From Winogradskyella sp. (GTDB lineage Bacteria > Bacteroidota > Bacteroidia > Flavobacteriales > Flavobacteriaceae), in the NCBI GenBank assembly GCA_002722255.1, contig PBLD01000007.1:48650-112649 (forward strand): 64,000 bases of DNA. Direction: 5' to 3'. The notes beneath the pieces were generated by a model. The model saw only the letters and a program-made list of their open reading frames with translations. It did not search any database and was not told where the DNA came from. The translations under genes were made by a program, and so were the position numbers. Position 1 is the stretch's first letter. Every line of letters begins with the position of its first letter. Below are positions 25,768-36,200 of this stretch, one piece after another.

Positions 25768-28305
25768 CTAGTCCTTAAGGAACTTCTGATTAATAGAATT
25801 GTTAGAGGTGTTGATTTGAATCATGTATACTCCTGAAGGTAATACAGATACATCAATACCATTTGTAGTTTCAATAGCTTGCTTTACAAGCTGACCGTTA
25901 ATATTGTAAATAGATACACTTTCAATTTGCTCTGTAGACTTAATAAATAACCTATCACTTACAGGATTTGGGTATAGCTTTACTGAATTTGTAGTTAAAG
26001 AAATAGCATCAATTCCTAATGTAGAATTGTACTCGTAAGATCCTAAATCTATCGTAGTGTTAAAAAATCTTGTATTACCTGATAAATCTAAATCGCCAAA
26101 TAAAGCCACATCGAAGTAAGTATTATCTCCTTGATCTATGATATAAGAAGAACTTGCTGTTGGTTTATAGTCACTATCTAAATTTAAGTTATCATTTACA
26201 GGATCTAAAGTCGTAACATTGGTTGCAGAAAATGTACCGTAAGTTCCAGCATTATTGGGTACAGCTGCGATGGTATTTGCTATAACAACATCATAATTAG
26301 TTTCAGCTCCGTTGGAAATATCTCTGGTTGCTGCTGCTCCATTAACTGTATTCTCCCAAAAGATAGAATTATAAACATTTAAATTAACACTTCCGTTTCC
26401 TGATGCCACAATTGAATTACCATGAGTACTATTATAGTCGTTATTAACAAACGTACTATTATTAATTACAACATCTAAAGTGTTTCCGTTATTCCAATCT
26501 GATCTGTAAATATCTAAGGCCGCAACATTAATATCGTTATCAGCCACTAAAACGTTAGCCCAACGTGTAAAAATATAGCCGTTTGTACTATCAGACTGCA
26601 CATAAACCAATCCCCTATTAACAATGTTGTTATTAATAAACTTGGTGTTTTCAATAAGTAAGCCTCCGTTTAATGTTCTCATTTTAAGTAAATAACCATT
26701 AGAATAATTACTTCTGAATACCGAATTTTTAATTTTTAAGTTATTAATACTTGAACTATTAGGAATAAAGATTACGCCGTTTTCTTCAACACCTCCAGAT
26801 GTAGATGTATCGTAAATGTTTTCAAACACAATACCATCAAAAGTGACATCATGAGCTCTAACTTCAAATAAACGCTCTGCATTATCTGTTTTGTTAGAAG
26901 TGAAATCACCTTCAATATCATCACCATTAATATCTCCAGTAAAAATTGTTGCATTAGTAGTATGTATTAAAGCTAAATCTCTGTCTGCTAAAGTTGTCTC
27001 TGTTCCAGAAAAACCTCCAATAATATCAACTTCATTTGTATTAACAGTTAATGGCGTGTTTTTATCAACTAAAGTATAGGTTCCTTTTGCAACCCAAATA
27101 ACATCGTTTAAACTAGTATTAGGTAAAGCATCTCCTAAATTTGTATAAGCATCAGCCCATGAGCTACCATCATTTGCTCCTGTTGCATTAGCATCTACGA
27201 AGTATACAGAAGGAATACAATTTACACTATAACTTGCTTGACTATCTTTTGTCCAGCCTACTACATACTGACCACTGTTTGCTGGTGGCGAAAACCCGTT
27301 ATCAACCTCAATACAGTATAAACTTGGGTTACTATAAGCTTTCATGTAATTGAAATTACTATTATTTCCGTTTGAAATTAACAAAGTTTCTAACTGACTA
27401 TTATTGTAGCAGAAAATTTCGTTAATACTTGTATTTAAACGAATATCTAAACTTGTTAAGTTATTAGCAGCAACATGCAAACGTGTTAGGGATAAGTTGT
27501 TGCTAACATCTATAGTTGTTAAGCTGTTATTAGGCACGTCTAAACGTGTTAAATTAGTAAAAGCCTCAATACCTGTTAAGTCTGCAATACCAATACCATT
27601 CATAATTAACTCGGTTGTAGCTTGTGCCTCAGCCACTGTAATTTCAGAATCGTTATTTAAATTGATACTGCTATCGTTTACTAAAAAACTTTTAAAATTT
27701 GTATCAGGAATGTTTACAATTTGATTTAAGGCGGCACAATCGTCGCTATAAAATGCAGAATTACCTTTGGTCCACCCTTGACTATAAAGACCAGCTTCTG
27801 CAGGTGGTGTAATACCAGCATCTATTTGAATGCACGATAAACTATTACCATATGCTTTCATCCAATTAATGTTGACGTTGTTACCATTTGCAATATTTAA
27901 CTGATTTAACACACCATTGTTATGACATTGAATATCTGTAATTAATGAATTTGCACTAATATCTAATGTTTCAATTTGATTAGCAGCACAGTGTAAACGC
28001 GTTAATGCAAGGTTATTACTTACATCTAAAGACGTTAAATTATTGCTGTAACAATCTAAACGTGTAATATTTACAAAGGCTTCAATACCTGTTAAATCTG
28101 AAATTGACAACCCATTAATTAATAATTCACCAGTGAAAGCCTGAGCTTCTGCGACAGAAATTTCATTATCGCTATTGGTATTAATTGATGCATTTCCTAC
28201 GAGATACGCCTTAAAATTAGCATCTGGTATATTTACATTTTGAGCAAAAATTGCAGACACACCCAAACATAAATAGGTTGTAAATAAGAGTAATGTTTTT
28301 TTCAT
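25768..28305 (-). CDS. T9SS cargo protein with duplicated leucine-rich domain and beta-helix
   Basis: An 845-residue exported protein. Residues 1-21 are a signal peptide. Residues 22-195 and 197-368 are two copies of one module: NIPDANFKAYLV / NIPDTNFKSFLV, an EF-hand-like loop (NTNSDNEISVAE and NLNNDSEITVAE), leucine-rich repeats of the LTSLDVSNN type and a closing GWTK segment with a cysteine near its end. From about 370 to 760 lies a parallel beta-helix-type region starting FVDANATGANDGSSWADAYT. The last 75 residues are a T9SS type A sorting domain (VKLYPNPVSDRLFIKS to FLKD). It should be secreted or surface-attached. The ligand is unknown. Confidence 0.9.
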   Translation of the reverse strand: MKKTLLLFTTYLCLGVSAIFAQNVNIPDANFKAYLVGNASINTNSDNEISVAEAQAFTGELLINGLSISDLTGIEAFVNITRLDCYSNNLTSLDVSNNLALTRLHCAANQIETLDISANSLITDIQCHNNGVLNQLNIANGNNVNINWMKAYGNSLSCIQIDAGITPPAEAGLYSQGWTKGNSAFYSDDCAALNQIVNIPDTNFKSFLVNDSSINLNNDSEITVAEAQATTELIMNGIGIADLTGIEAFTNLTRLDVPNNSLTTIDVSNNLSLTRLHVAANNLTSLDIRLNTSINEIFCYNNSQLETLLISNGNNSNFNYMKAYSNPSLYCIEVDNGFSPPANSGQYVVGWTKDSQASYSVNCIPSVYFVDANATGANDGSSWADAYTNLGDALPNTSLNDVIWVAKGTYTLVDKNTPLTVNTNEVDIIGGFSGTETTLADRDLALIHTTNATIFTGDINGDDIEGDFTSNKTDNAERLFEVRAHDVTFDGIVFENIYDTSTSGGVEENGVIFIPNSSSINNLKIKNSVFRSNYSNGYLLKMRTLNGGLLIENTKFINNNIVNRGLVYVQSDSTNGYIFTRWANVLVADNDINVAALDIYRSDWNNGNTLDVVINNSTFVNNDYNSTHGNSIVASGNGSVNLNVYNSIFWENTVNGAAATRDISNGAETNYDVVIANTIAAVPNNAGTYGTFSATNVTTLDPVNDNLNLDSDYKPTASSSYIIDQGDNTYFDVALFGDLDLSGNTRFFNTTIDLGSYEYNSTLGIDAISLTTNSVKLYPNPVSDRLFIKSTEQIESVSIYNINGQLVKQAIETTNGIDVSVLPSGVYMIQINTSNNSINQKFLKD

Positions 28306-28339
28306 TGTAGTTGAGATTTATTTTTATTTTCAACTACAA
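28305..28339 (-). repeat. Inverted repeat at the start codon of the T9SS cargo gene
   Basis: TTGTAGTTGA (28305-28314) and TCAACTACAA (28330-28339) are perfect 10-bp complements. The first arm ends at the A of the ATG. In mRNA this hairpin could mask the start, or it could be an operator. Confidence 0.5.
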
Positions 28340-28409
28340 AACAACTACTACATATTAGGTTTTCAATTTGCTTTTTTCTGAATAGCTCTAATTTCTTTCT
28401 AAATGAAAA

Positions 28410-29162
28410 TTACATAAAAGTTTCCTTAATCACTTCTAAAAACTGATCGCGTTTCGATTTTGAAATTGGAATGCGTTTTTGATTGTTCATTAATAAATAA
28501 TCGCCATCATCCTTAACTAATTCATCAACATATTTTAAGTTGATTAAATACGAACGATGACATTTAAAAAACATCGCGTTACGTTCTAATTGCTCAACAA
28601 AATGCTTTAATGGCTTGCAAATGGTTTTTTGTTTACCATCCATAAGTTGTACGTTGGTATACATACCATCGGCTTCAAAATATACGATATCATTATGCGA
28701 TGCGAACATGATGCCTTTTGGGATTTCTAAAGCAATTTTATCCATTGAGAGTTGCTTTAACGAGTCTCGTAACTTGTTAAGCTGGTCGTTTAAATTGTTG
28801 GTTTTTATCGCTTCTTCAGCTTTTGTAACAGCTTCTTTTAACTCGGTTGTATCAACTGGTTTTAATAGGTAATCTACAGCAGATAATTTGAAAGCTTCAA
28901 TCGCATATTGGTTGTACGCCGTTACGAAAATGATTTTAAAATCAATCTGATTTGGAAAGTATTCTAAAATGTCTAATCCTGACTGATTTGGCATTTCAAT
29001 ATCTAAAAAAACAACATCTGGTTTACTGGTTTTAATCAAATCTACACCAGATGCCAAATCTTGCGCTTCTTCAATGCTTGTGATGCTTGCGCAATGTTCG
29101 GTAAGCAAGTTTGATAGTAAATGTCTGGCGCGTTTTTCGTCGTCTATAATTATCGCTTTCAT
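28410..29162 (-). CDS. LytTR-family response regulator
   Basis: A 250-residue two-component regulator. The receiver domain (about 1-120) has the phosphorylation site in VVFLDIEMPNQSG and the conserved Lys in YLLKPVD. The C-terminal LytTR DNA-binding domain (about 145-248) contains FFKCHRSYLINLKYV and the typical IPISKSKRDQFLE ending. It starts 3 bases after the histidine kinase stop, so the pair is one operon. The target is unknown; the T9SS cargo gene just downstream is a possible one. Confidence 0.94.
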   Translation of the reverse strand: MKAIIIDDEKRARHLLSNLLTEHCASITSIEEAQDLASGVDLIKTSKPDVVFLDIEMPNQSGLDILEYFPNQIDFKIIFVTAYNQYAIEAFKLSAVDYLLKPVDTTELKEAVTKAEEAIKTNNLNDQLNKLRDSLKQLSMDKIALEIPKGIMFASHNDIVYFEADGMYTNVQLMDGKQKTICKPLKHFVEQLERNAMFFKCHRSYLINLKYVDELVKDDGDYLLMNNQKRIPISKSKRDQFLEVIKETFM

Positions 29163-29165
29163 ATC

Positions 29166-32069
29166 TTAATGTATTGGCATGGTGATGACCACTTTTGTAC
29201 CTGCAGCTACGTTGTTTTCGTCATACAAATCGATGGTAGTTATGGTTATATCACGTTTTAATTTGTTTTTATATAGATGCACACGTTCCTCGTTAGCTTT
29301 AGTAGCAAACGGTTTGTGCTGTTGGTTTGGTCGTTTTAATTTTTCGGATTGTGCGCGACCAATTCCGTTATCTTCAACCGTAATTTCTAATTTATTTTGC
29401 TGAATAATTTTCGCTTCAATATGTAGTTTTCGGTCGTTTAATTTGTGTAGTAATCCGTGTTTTAAAGCATTTTCAACGTACGGTTGAATGAATAATGACG
29501 GTACTTTTATCTGTTTTGTTTTCAATTGATTATCAACCGAAATAGTATATTCCAATTCATCTTCAAAACGCACTTTTTCTAATTCTAAATACAGTTTTAA
29601 AGCGTTTAGTTCTTCTTCTAAAGTAATTTCGTTTTGCTGACTGTAATCTAAATACATGCGGATTAATCGGCTAAACTTCACTAAATACGAGCTTGCCAAT
29701 TCCTTTTCGTTAGAAATGATATAATCTTGAATAGAATTTAAAGCATTAAAAATGAAATGCGGATTCATTTGCGAACGCAGATTTTCTAACCTTAAATTCG
29801 TTATTTTTTTATCGATTAAAATTTTATCAACTTCAGCAATGCGTTGTGCTTCTTTTTGTTGTAATCGCCATCTAAAATATAGCCAGATCAATCCAAAAAC
29901 AGTTAATAAAACCAATGCGTAAAACCAATAGGTTTCCCAAAATGGTTTAGCAATAACAAAGGTTATTGGTACTGCAAAAACAGGATTTTTAGCACTAATA
30001 TTTTGCGCTTTTAACTCGAAAGTATATGTGCCGCTTGATAAACTATTAAAGTTAACAAAGTGCGTATTTAAAGGTATGTTTTGCCAACTAGAATCTATTT
30101 CTTGTACACGATATTGGTAATTGACATGCTGGTTAGATTGAAATCCGTTAGAATTGAATTTTAAACCTATTTTATTTAAATGATGAGGCAATTTATAACT
30201 TCTTGTTACCAAAGTATCTCGATCGTTAATCGATACCGCTTCTACCCTTACCTTTGCCGTTTTAAAACTCTTAAACAAACCGTTTTGTTTTGGCAAAGTG
30301 TAAAAACCATTAGGTAAAACGACGACCAACTGATTTTGTAACACCAAAAGGCTATTTACTGCAGTATTCAAGCCATCTTGAGCGCTTAACGATTTAAGCT
30401 CATTAGTTTTGGTGTGATATTGAAATAAGCCCGAATCGGTTCCTATCCACAGTAACCAACCATCGGACAAAATGGTGTTGATTTGAAGATTTTCAGGAAG
30501 TTTAATTCCAGAAGGTTGTAATGTGTTTTGCTCGTATTTTAGTAAACCGTTATGCTGCGTTGCTAACCAAATGGTTCCGTTAGTATTTGCGATGGCATTT
30601 ACTAATAAACTGGCTGAATTGTATTGAATTTCTTCAGAAGAAAAGGTATTACAATTGTATTTGTAAAGTCCGTCGATATAAGACACAAACAACGCGTTAC
30701 CCGAAACAACAGAAGCCTTTACACGACTTTCCTTCAGGATTTGTTTTTCAGAATTATTAAACGCTTTTTTATACACAATAGCTTGACGGTAATTACCATA
30801 AAACAAGGTGCTGTCATTAATTTTTGAAAATGTTTTTGCAACAGAAAATCGGTTTTTAACATCGGTAATTTTATCGGTTTTTAAATCGATTACAAAAGAT
30901 TCTGAAGCATTTATACTAACAATTAATTGCTCTTTTTCAGCATCAAAATATAATTTACCAATTATCTTTTTACCTGGTAATTGTAGCGTTTTTAAAAGTT
31001 GATTTTGGTTATAGAAGAGTAATTTTCCGTCATTGGTTCCTAATACAAAATGATTATTTTGTAACGCTAAAGAAGCTGTAATTTTAGATTCAATAGTTGA
31101 TAATTCTACACGACGAATATTTAAATTAGGTGATACAAACACTCCATTATCTAGCGTAATAAACCAATAATTGTTGTTAAAATCTATTTGAACATCGGTA
31201 ACAGATTCGGTACTAAAAAGTTGTTCTTTAAACATAAACAACTCATTTTCAAATTCATAAACAAAAATTCCAGAACTAGTTAAAAACCAATATTCGTTAT
31301 CAAAATTTAAAATATTGTAGATGGTTTCGTTTTGTAATCGAAACGGTATTGCTACTTTTTTTGATGTATTTTCTGCTTTGTCAATGACATAAAGCACATT
31401 TCCTTTTGCATTATTGTGAATCAAAAATACATCGTTTTTAAAAGCAAATAGTTTTGGCGATTGTATACGATTGGCACTTGTTATTTCAAGTATTTTGGTG
31501 CTTTTTTTCTTACCGAATTTATATAATCGGTGACGCTTTAATTCGCCTTCAAAATTAATAATAAACGTGTAATTACTATCGTGGTCTCTAACATTGGTAA
31601 TACACATACCTTTGAAGACTTCGGTAACTTGTTTGGTGGTTTTATTTATGTCGAAAATCCCAATTACGGTAAATAACCTAATGCTGTTTTCTAAAATTTC
31701 AAATTGTGCTAATTGCCCATTTACTAATTGGCTTGCGTCGTAGAATAGCTGTAAACGATTATTTTCAACATAAAATAACTGTCCATAAATATTGTTGCAC
31801 CAAAGGCGATCTTTTGTATCAAATTTTAACTGAAAAAGTGAGTTAGATTTTTGCTCAGGATGTGTAAACTGCTTATAAGTTTTTCCGTCGTAGCGATATA
31901 ATCCTTTGTTTGCAGCTAACCAAATGTAGTTTTGGTTATCTTCTGCAATATCATAAAATTCTACATCTGGAAGGTTAGAAACTGTAGACATATGCACAAA
32001 AACAGGGTTTTGCGCTTGCAACAAAAGTCCAAAACAGAAAAAGATTATATATTTAAAATACCAATACAT
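29166..32069 (-). CDS. Histidine kinase with two-component propeller and Y_Y_Y domains
   Basis: Sensor kinase of the hybrid-like propeller type but without receiver or DNA-binding domains. The ATG at 32069 gives the signal peptide MYWYFKYIIFFCFGLLLQAQ; the longer frame begins at TTG. About residues 25-610 are propeller repeats (for example YIWLAANKGLYRYDG). A Y_Y_Y domain lies at about 640-705, a membrane helix at about 718-740, then a LytS-type kinase: QMNPHFIFNALNSIQDYI with the His, and an ATPase lid VEDNGIGR near the end. The signal is presumably sensed in the periplasm. It pairs with the LytTR regulator downstream. Confidence 0.93.
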   Translation of the reverse strand: MYWYFKYIIFFCFGLLLQAQNPVFVHMSTVSNLPDVEFYDIAEDNQNYIWLAANKGLYRYDGKTYKQFTHPEQKSNSLFQLKFDTKDRLWCNNIYGQLFYVENNRLQLFYDASQLVNGQLAQFEILENSIRLFTVIGIFDINKTTKQVTEVFKGMCITNVRDHDSNYTFIINFEGELKRHRLYKFGKKKSTKILEITSANRIQSPKLFAFKNDVFLIHNNAKGNVLYVIDKAENTSKKVAIPFRLQNETIYNILNFDNEYWFLTSSGIFVYEFENELFMFKEQLFSTESVTDVQIDFNNNYWFITLDNGVFVSPNLNIRRVELSTIESKITASLALQNNHFVLGTNDGKLLFYNQNQLLKTLQLPGKKIIGKLYFDAEKEQLIVSINASESFVIDLKTDKITDVKNRFSVAKTFSKINDSTLFYGNYRQAIVYKKAFNNSEKQILKESRVKASVVSGNALFVSYIDGLYKYNCNTFSSEEIQYNSASLLVNAIANTNGTIWLATQHNGLLKYEQNTLQPSGIKLPENLQINTILSDGWLLWIGTDSGLFQYHTKTNELKSLSAQDGLNTAVNSLLVLQNQLVVVLPNGFYTLPKQNGLFKSFKTAKVRVEAVSINDRDTLVTRSYKLPHHLNKIGLKFNSNGFQSNQHVNYQYRVQEIDSSWQNIPLNTHFVNFNSLSSGTYTFELKAQNISAKNPVFAVPITFVIAKPFWETYWFYALVLLTVFGLIWLYFRWRLQQKEAQRIAEVDKILIDKKITNLRLENLRSQMNPHFIFNALNSIQDYIISNEKELASSYLVKFSRLIRMYLDYSQQNEITLEEELNALKLYLELEKVRFEDELEYTISVDNQLKTKQIKVPSLFIQPYVENALKHGLLHKLNDRKLHIEAKIIQQNKLEITVEDNGIGRAQSEKLKRPNQQHKPFATKANEERVHLYKNKLKRDITITTIDLYDENNVAAGTKVVITMPIH

Positions 32070-32156
32070 GCTTACCAAGAAACAAACTTAAGATTAAAGC
32101 ACATAATCTCTAATGTATTTTTCTGTAAGTGCTATTTTTTTTTCTAAATAAACAAA

Positions 32157-32180
32157 AACGCCCACATTTCTGTGAGCGTT
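32157..32180 (-). terminator. Terminator of the DUF4870 gene
   Basis: On the minus strand AACGCTCACA pairs with TGTGGGCGTT through one U-G wobble around GAAA and runs into a T-rich tail. The plus strand would have a C-A mismatch. Confidence 0.85.
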
Positions 32181-32223
32181 CTTCTACTATCTCTTTGATT
32201 CTGAATTATTTCAGAAATGCTAA

Positions 32224-32586
32224 CTAACTAATAAAACTAAGAGATAATGGATAGCTAGGTAATTCTCCATTACTAGCTTTTATTGCATTTATGATTGGCA
32301 TTACAAATGATAAAACACATACTAACATAAGAGGTAAAAGTCCTATAAAAAATACAGGAATTAAAATAATACTTAAGAAAAAGTAGATTATCATACTCAA
32401 TTGAAAGTTTATTATAGCCTTACCATGATCATCCATGCCATCTACCCTATCTTTCTGTGTTGCCCAAATAATTAGTGGAACTATTAATCCACCAAAGCCT
32501 GTAATATATGTAAGCATTTGAGATAAATGCGTAATAACCAATAATTGATTGTCTGAACGTTTGAGTGTATGATAATTCGATTCCAT
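32224..32586 (-). CDS. DUF4870 membrane protein
   Basis: A 120-residue membrane protein with three to four helices, with the DUF4870 pattern: an N-terminal LAVITHLSQMLTYITGFGGLIVPLIIW-like stretch (seen here in two overlapping parts), a soluble turn with a Gly/Asp pair and an HGKAIINFQLS motif (about 55-66). The function is unknown. It is the last gene of the minus-strand series and is followed by a terminator. Confidence 0.85.
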   Translation of the reverse strand: MESNYHTLKRSDNQLLVITHLSQMLTYITGFGGLIVPLIIWATQKDRVDGMDDHGKAIINFQLSMIIYFFLSIILIPVFFIGLLPLMLVCVLSFVMPIINAIKASNGELPSYPLSLSFIS

Positions 32587-32645
32587 AATATTAATTTATT
32601 TACACTAATGTGACGCAAACTTTATCAATATGTTACAGACTTTAA

Positions 32646-32831
32646 CTAATTTTTTACACCTAGCTTTTCCAAAATCGTATCCATTAAGCACCATTTGGTT
32701 AAAGATGACTGTAATAAATTAGCGCCTACAAAAGCGGTAAACCATAGCCAATTTTGATTGACGTATATAGCTAATAACAAACTGATTAAAATAAATGTTC
32801 CTGCTATACCTCTAACTATTCTATTTTTCAT
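32646..32831 (-). CDS. DUF2892 (YgaP-type) small membrane protein
   Basis: A 61-residue protein with two hydrophobic helices and the DUF2892 ending FVGANLLQSSLTKWCLMDTILEKLG. The same domain is the membrane part of the rhodanese YgaP. In Bacteroidetes it often occurs as a separate gene beside sulfur-transfer genes, which fits the island here. It follows the P-II-like gene by 9 bases. The protein's own activity is not known. Confidence 0.85.
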   Translation of the reverse strand: MKNRIVRGIAGTFILISLLLAIYVNQNWLWFTAFVGANLLQSSLTKWCLMDTILEKLGVKN

Positions 32832-32840
32832 AATTAATTT

Positions 32841-33146
32841 TTAAATATATTTTTCAATAGGTAATACAACTCCTCTGATAGGATTATTAGTTTCAATTTT
32901 TGAATTAAATTCTGCAATAAGATGAAATAAACGCTCTATCTGCTCTTCTTCGGTAAATGAGAAAAACATATGAGACTCGCTCCCTCCCTTAACACTAGGA
33001 AACCAACTCGATGTTGCCAACAAGTTTGGAATGTTTTTATAGCCATCTATATCTGACGTACTAAAACTATCTATATTGGCACTTTTGAATAATTTCAAAA
33101 CTTCATTTTGAAACTCTTCTACTGCTGTTACAATAACTAATTTCAT
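32841..33146 (-). CDS. P-II-like small protein downstream of an RND pump
   Basis: The ATG at 33146 (MKLVIVTAVEEFQNEVLKLF) is preferred; the longer frame runs into the palindromic repeat at 33163. The 101 residues have the beta-alpha-beta pattern of a P-II-like ferredoxin fold, ending GVVLPIEKY. Small P-II-like proteins such as DUF3240 accompany metal-type RND pumps in other bacteria, so a sensing or regulatory role for the pump is inferred from position. No nucleotide-binding T-loop signature is obvious. Confidence 0.7.
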   Translation of the reverse strand: MKLVIVTAVEEFQNEVLKLFKSANIDSFSTSDIDGYKNIPNLLATSSWFPSVKGGSESHMFFSFTEEEQIERLFHLIAEFNSKIETNNPIRGVVLPIEKYI

Positions 33147-33162
33147 ATTATTTATATTTTCC

Positions 33163-33257
33163 GTCAGTTCGAGTGATTTCAACTTGTTGAAATTGTATCG
33201 AGAACTTATTCAACTTCTCCATATAATTGATCATTCTTCGCAATCACTCGAAGTGAC
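33163..33257. repeat. REP-like palindromic element between the RND and P-II-like genes
   Basis: Arms at 33163-33178 and 33242-33257 (AATCACTCGAAGTGAC at the right) match at 15 of 16 positions. The 63 bases between them contain a related partial arm (TTGTATCGAGAACTT). It fills almost the whole gap between RND stop and P-II-like start. Confidence 0.72.
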
Positions 33258-33262
33258 TTTTT

Positions 33263-36200
33263 TTATTCGTGATTTTTACGTTCTATCATATAATACACTA
33301 AAGGCACAACTAATAAGGTTAATACAGTCGAAACGATAGTTCCTCCCATTAACGAAATAGCTAATCCTTGAAAAATTGGGTCAAACAAGATGACGAATGC
33401 ACCTATGACTACTGTTCCAGCAGTTAATAAAATTGGTGTTGTACGCACTGCTCCTGCTTCTATTGCAGCTTGTTTTAATGGCACGCCTTCTTCTAATCTT
33501 AAATTGATAAAATCGATGAGTAATACCGAATTACGAACCATAATTCCCGCCAAAGCAATCATACCAATAAATGATGTTGCTGTAAAAAATGCGCCCATTA
33601 ACCAGTGACCTAGAATAATTCCAATCATAGATAATGGTATGGCAACCATCATCACTATTGGTGCTTTAAAGTTTTGGAACCAACCTACAATTAAGATGTA
33701 GATTAAAGCAATTGCTCCTAAAAAGGCTATTCCTAAATCTCTAAATACTTCCAAGGTAATTTGCCATTCTCCATCCCATTTTACGGTGTAATCATCTTCA
33801 AATTCTGGCTGTCCTAAATACATTTCGTTAATCTCGTAACCTTGTGGTAATGGAATTGCTTTTAGCTTCTCTTCCATTCCTAAAATAACATACGCTGGAC
33901 TTTCTAATTTACCAGCCATATCAGCTAACACATAAACCACACGCTTTTGATTTTTACGGTAAATGCTTTTCGCACTTGTAGTTTCAGTAATATCAACCAA
34001 GTCTACAATCGGAACTAAGTTACCTTGTTGCGATTTCACTTTTAGCTGTGAAATATCTTGAATAGTTGACTTTTCCTTTTCATCTAAAGCCAATACTAAA
34101 CCGATTTGATTTACAGCATCTTCGTCATATAAAACGGTTAACGGTCTGTTTGATAATGCCATATTCATCGTGTATGCAATTTGCTTTGGTGCTACACCGT
34201 AAAGCATTGCTTTTTCTTTGTCTATAGTGAATTGAAATTCTTTTTGATCTGCTTCTACCATCCAATCCACATCAACAACATCTTCTGTGTTATTTAAAAT
34301 GTTTTGAACTTCGTTAGCAATCTCCATTTGCTTATCATAATCAGGACCGTAAATTTCAGCCACTAAAGTTGATAATACTGGTGGACCTGGTGGTACTTCA
34401 ACAACCTTAACATTCGCATTATATTTTGAAGCTATCTTTTGAATTTCGGGACGTAATAATTTTGCAATATCGTGAGATTGCGTACTTCGCTCTCCTTTAT
34501 CAATTAAATTCACTTGTATATCTGCCATATTGCTTCCACCGCGTAAATCATAATGACGTACTAAACCATTAAAAGTAATTGGCGCCGAAGTCCCAATATA
34601 ATTTTGATAGTTAACCACTTCTGGTCGCGTTGATAGGTATTGCGAAATTTCTTGAGCAACAACTGCTGTTCGCTCTAAGGTTGTCCCTTCTGGCATATCA
34701 ATCACTACCTGAAATTCGTTTTTGTTATCAAACGGTAACATTTTTACAACTACCGAATTGGTAAAAAACATCACCATTGTTCCCATTAGCAAGATGAAAG
34801 TCAATCCTAAAAACAACCAACGTTTTGAAGAACTTTCAATTAACGGACGTTCAAATTTTTCGTAGAATTTGTAAATTTTAGTGTCTTCTAATGGCTTCTT
34901 AGGCTTTTCTGCTACGCCTTTCTTGTCTTTTTCACGCAAGAAAATATAACCTAAATATGGTGTAATAGTTAAGGCAACAAATAATGATAATATCATCGCA
35001 ATAGACGCTCCGATTGGCATTGGCGCCATATATGGTCCCATTAATCCAGACACAAACGCCATAGGCAATACCGAAGCAATTACAGTGAATGTTGCCAAAA
35101 TAGTTGGATTACCTACTTCGTTAATGGCATATAAAGCTGCTTGTTTAAATGGTAAGCGTTTCATTTTAAAATGCCTATGCATATTTTCGGCAATGATAAT
35201 GGAATCATCTACCACAATACCAGTTACAAATACTAACGCAAACAAGGTAATTCGGTTAAGTGTATAATCCAACATATAGTAGCTTAACAGCGTTAATGCG
35301 AATGTAATTGGCACCGATAAAAACACGACCAATCCACCACGCCAACCCATTGCCAACATCACAACAAATGTTACTGCGATGATAGAACCAATAAGATGCA
35401 ATAGTAATTCTGACACTTTATGAGACGCTGTTTCACCATAGTTTCTAGTAATTTCTACGTGAACATCATCAGGTATTAAAGTTTTACGTAAATGCTCTAC
35501 TTTATCAATAATGACATCTGCAATTTTCATCGCGTCTGCACCTTTACGTTTGGCTACAGAAATAGTTACAGCTGGATATTCTGATTTATAATCGCTCGCT
35601 TTTTCGCTAGCTTGACCAAAACCAAGACTAACGTAATTTTGTGGCACTTCTGGACCATCTATAATTTTCGCCACTTGCTTTAAATAAATTGGCTGATTTT
35701 TCTGAACACCAACGACTAAATTTTCAACATCGGTCATCGATTCTAAAAACTTACCAGTGTTTACAACAAATTCGGTATCATTTTTATCAAAAGTTCCGCT
35801 ATTTAATTGAGCGTTGTTGGCTTTAATCATTTTAGAAACTGATAAAAAGTCTAAGCCTGCACTCGCTAATTTGTCTTTATCTAAAACGACACGTATTTGA
35901 CGTTCTCTTCCACCTATTTTGTGCGTAATGGCTACGTCATTCACTTTTTTAATTTCGGCTTCTAATTCTTGAGCCATTTGCCCTAATTGGAAATCGTCAT
36001 AATTCTCACTCCATAACGTCAATCCTAACATTGGCACATCATCAATAGCACGTGTTTTTACTAACGGAAACGTTACGCCTTCCGGCATTTGATCCATATG
36101 CTTATTGATTTCGTTGTATAATTTCACAAAAGAACGCTCAATATCTTCACCCACATAAAACTGAACGATGACCATTCCCTGCTCTTTCATAGATGTAGAA

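Noticed and set aside
26772..27724. Several frames of 60-75 codons antisense or out of frame to the T9SS cargo gene
   Set aside because: Low-complexity shadows of repeated leucine-rich coding sequence.
32587..32645. GTGAC and GTTAC half-sites upstream of the DUF4870 gene
   Set aside because: The halves are separated by far more than 4 bases and no matching -7 box lies below.
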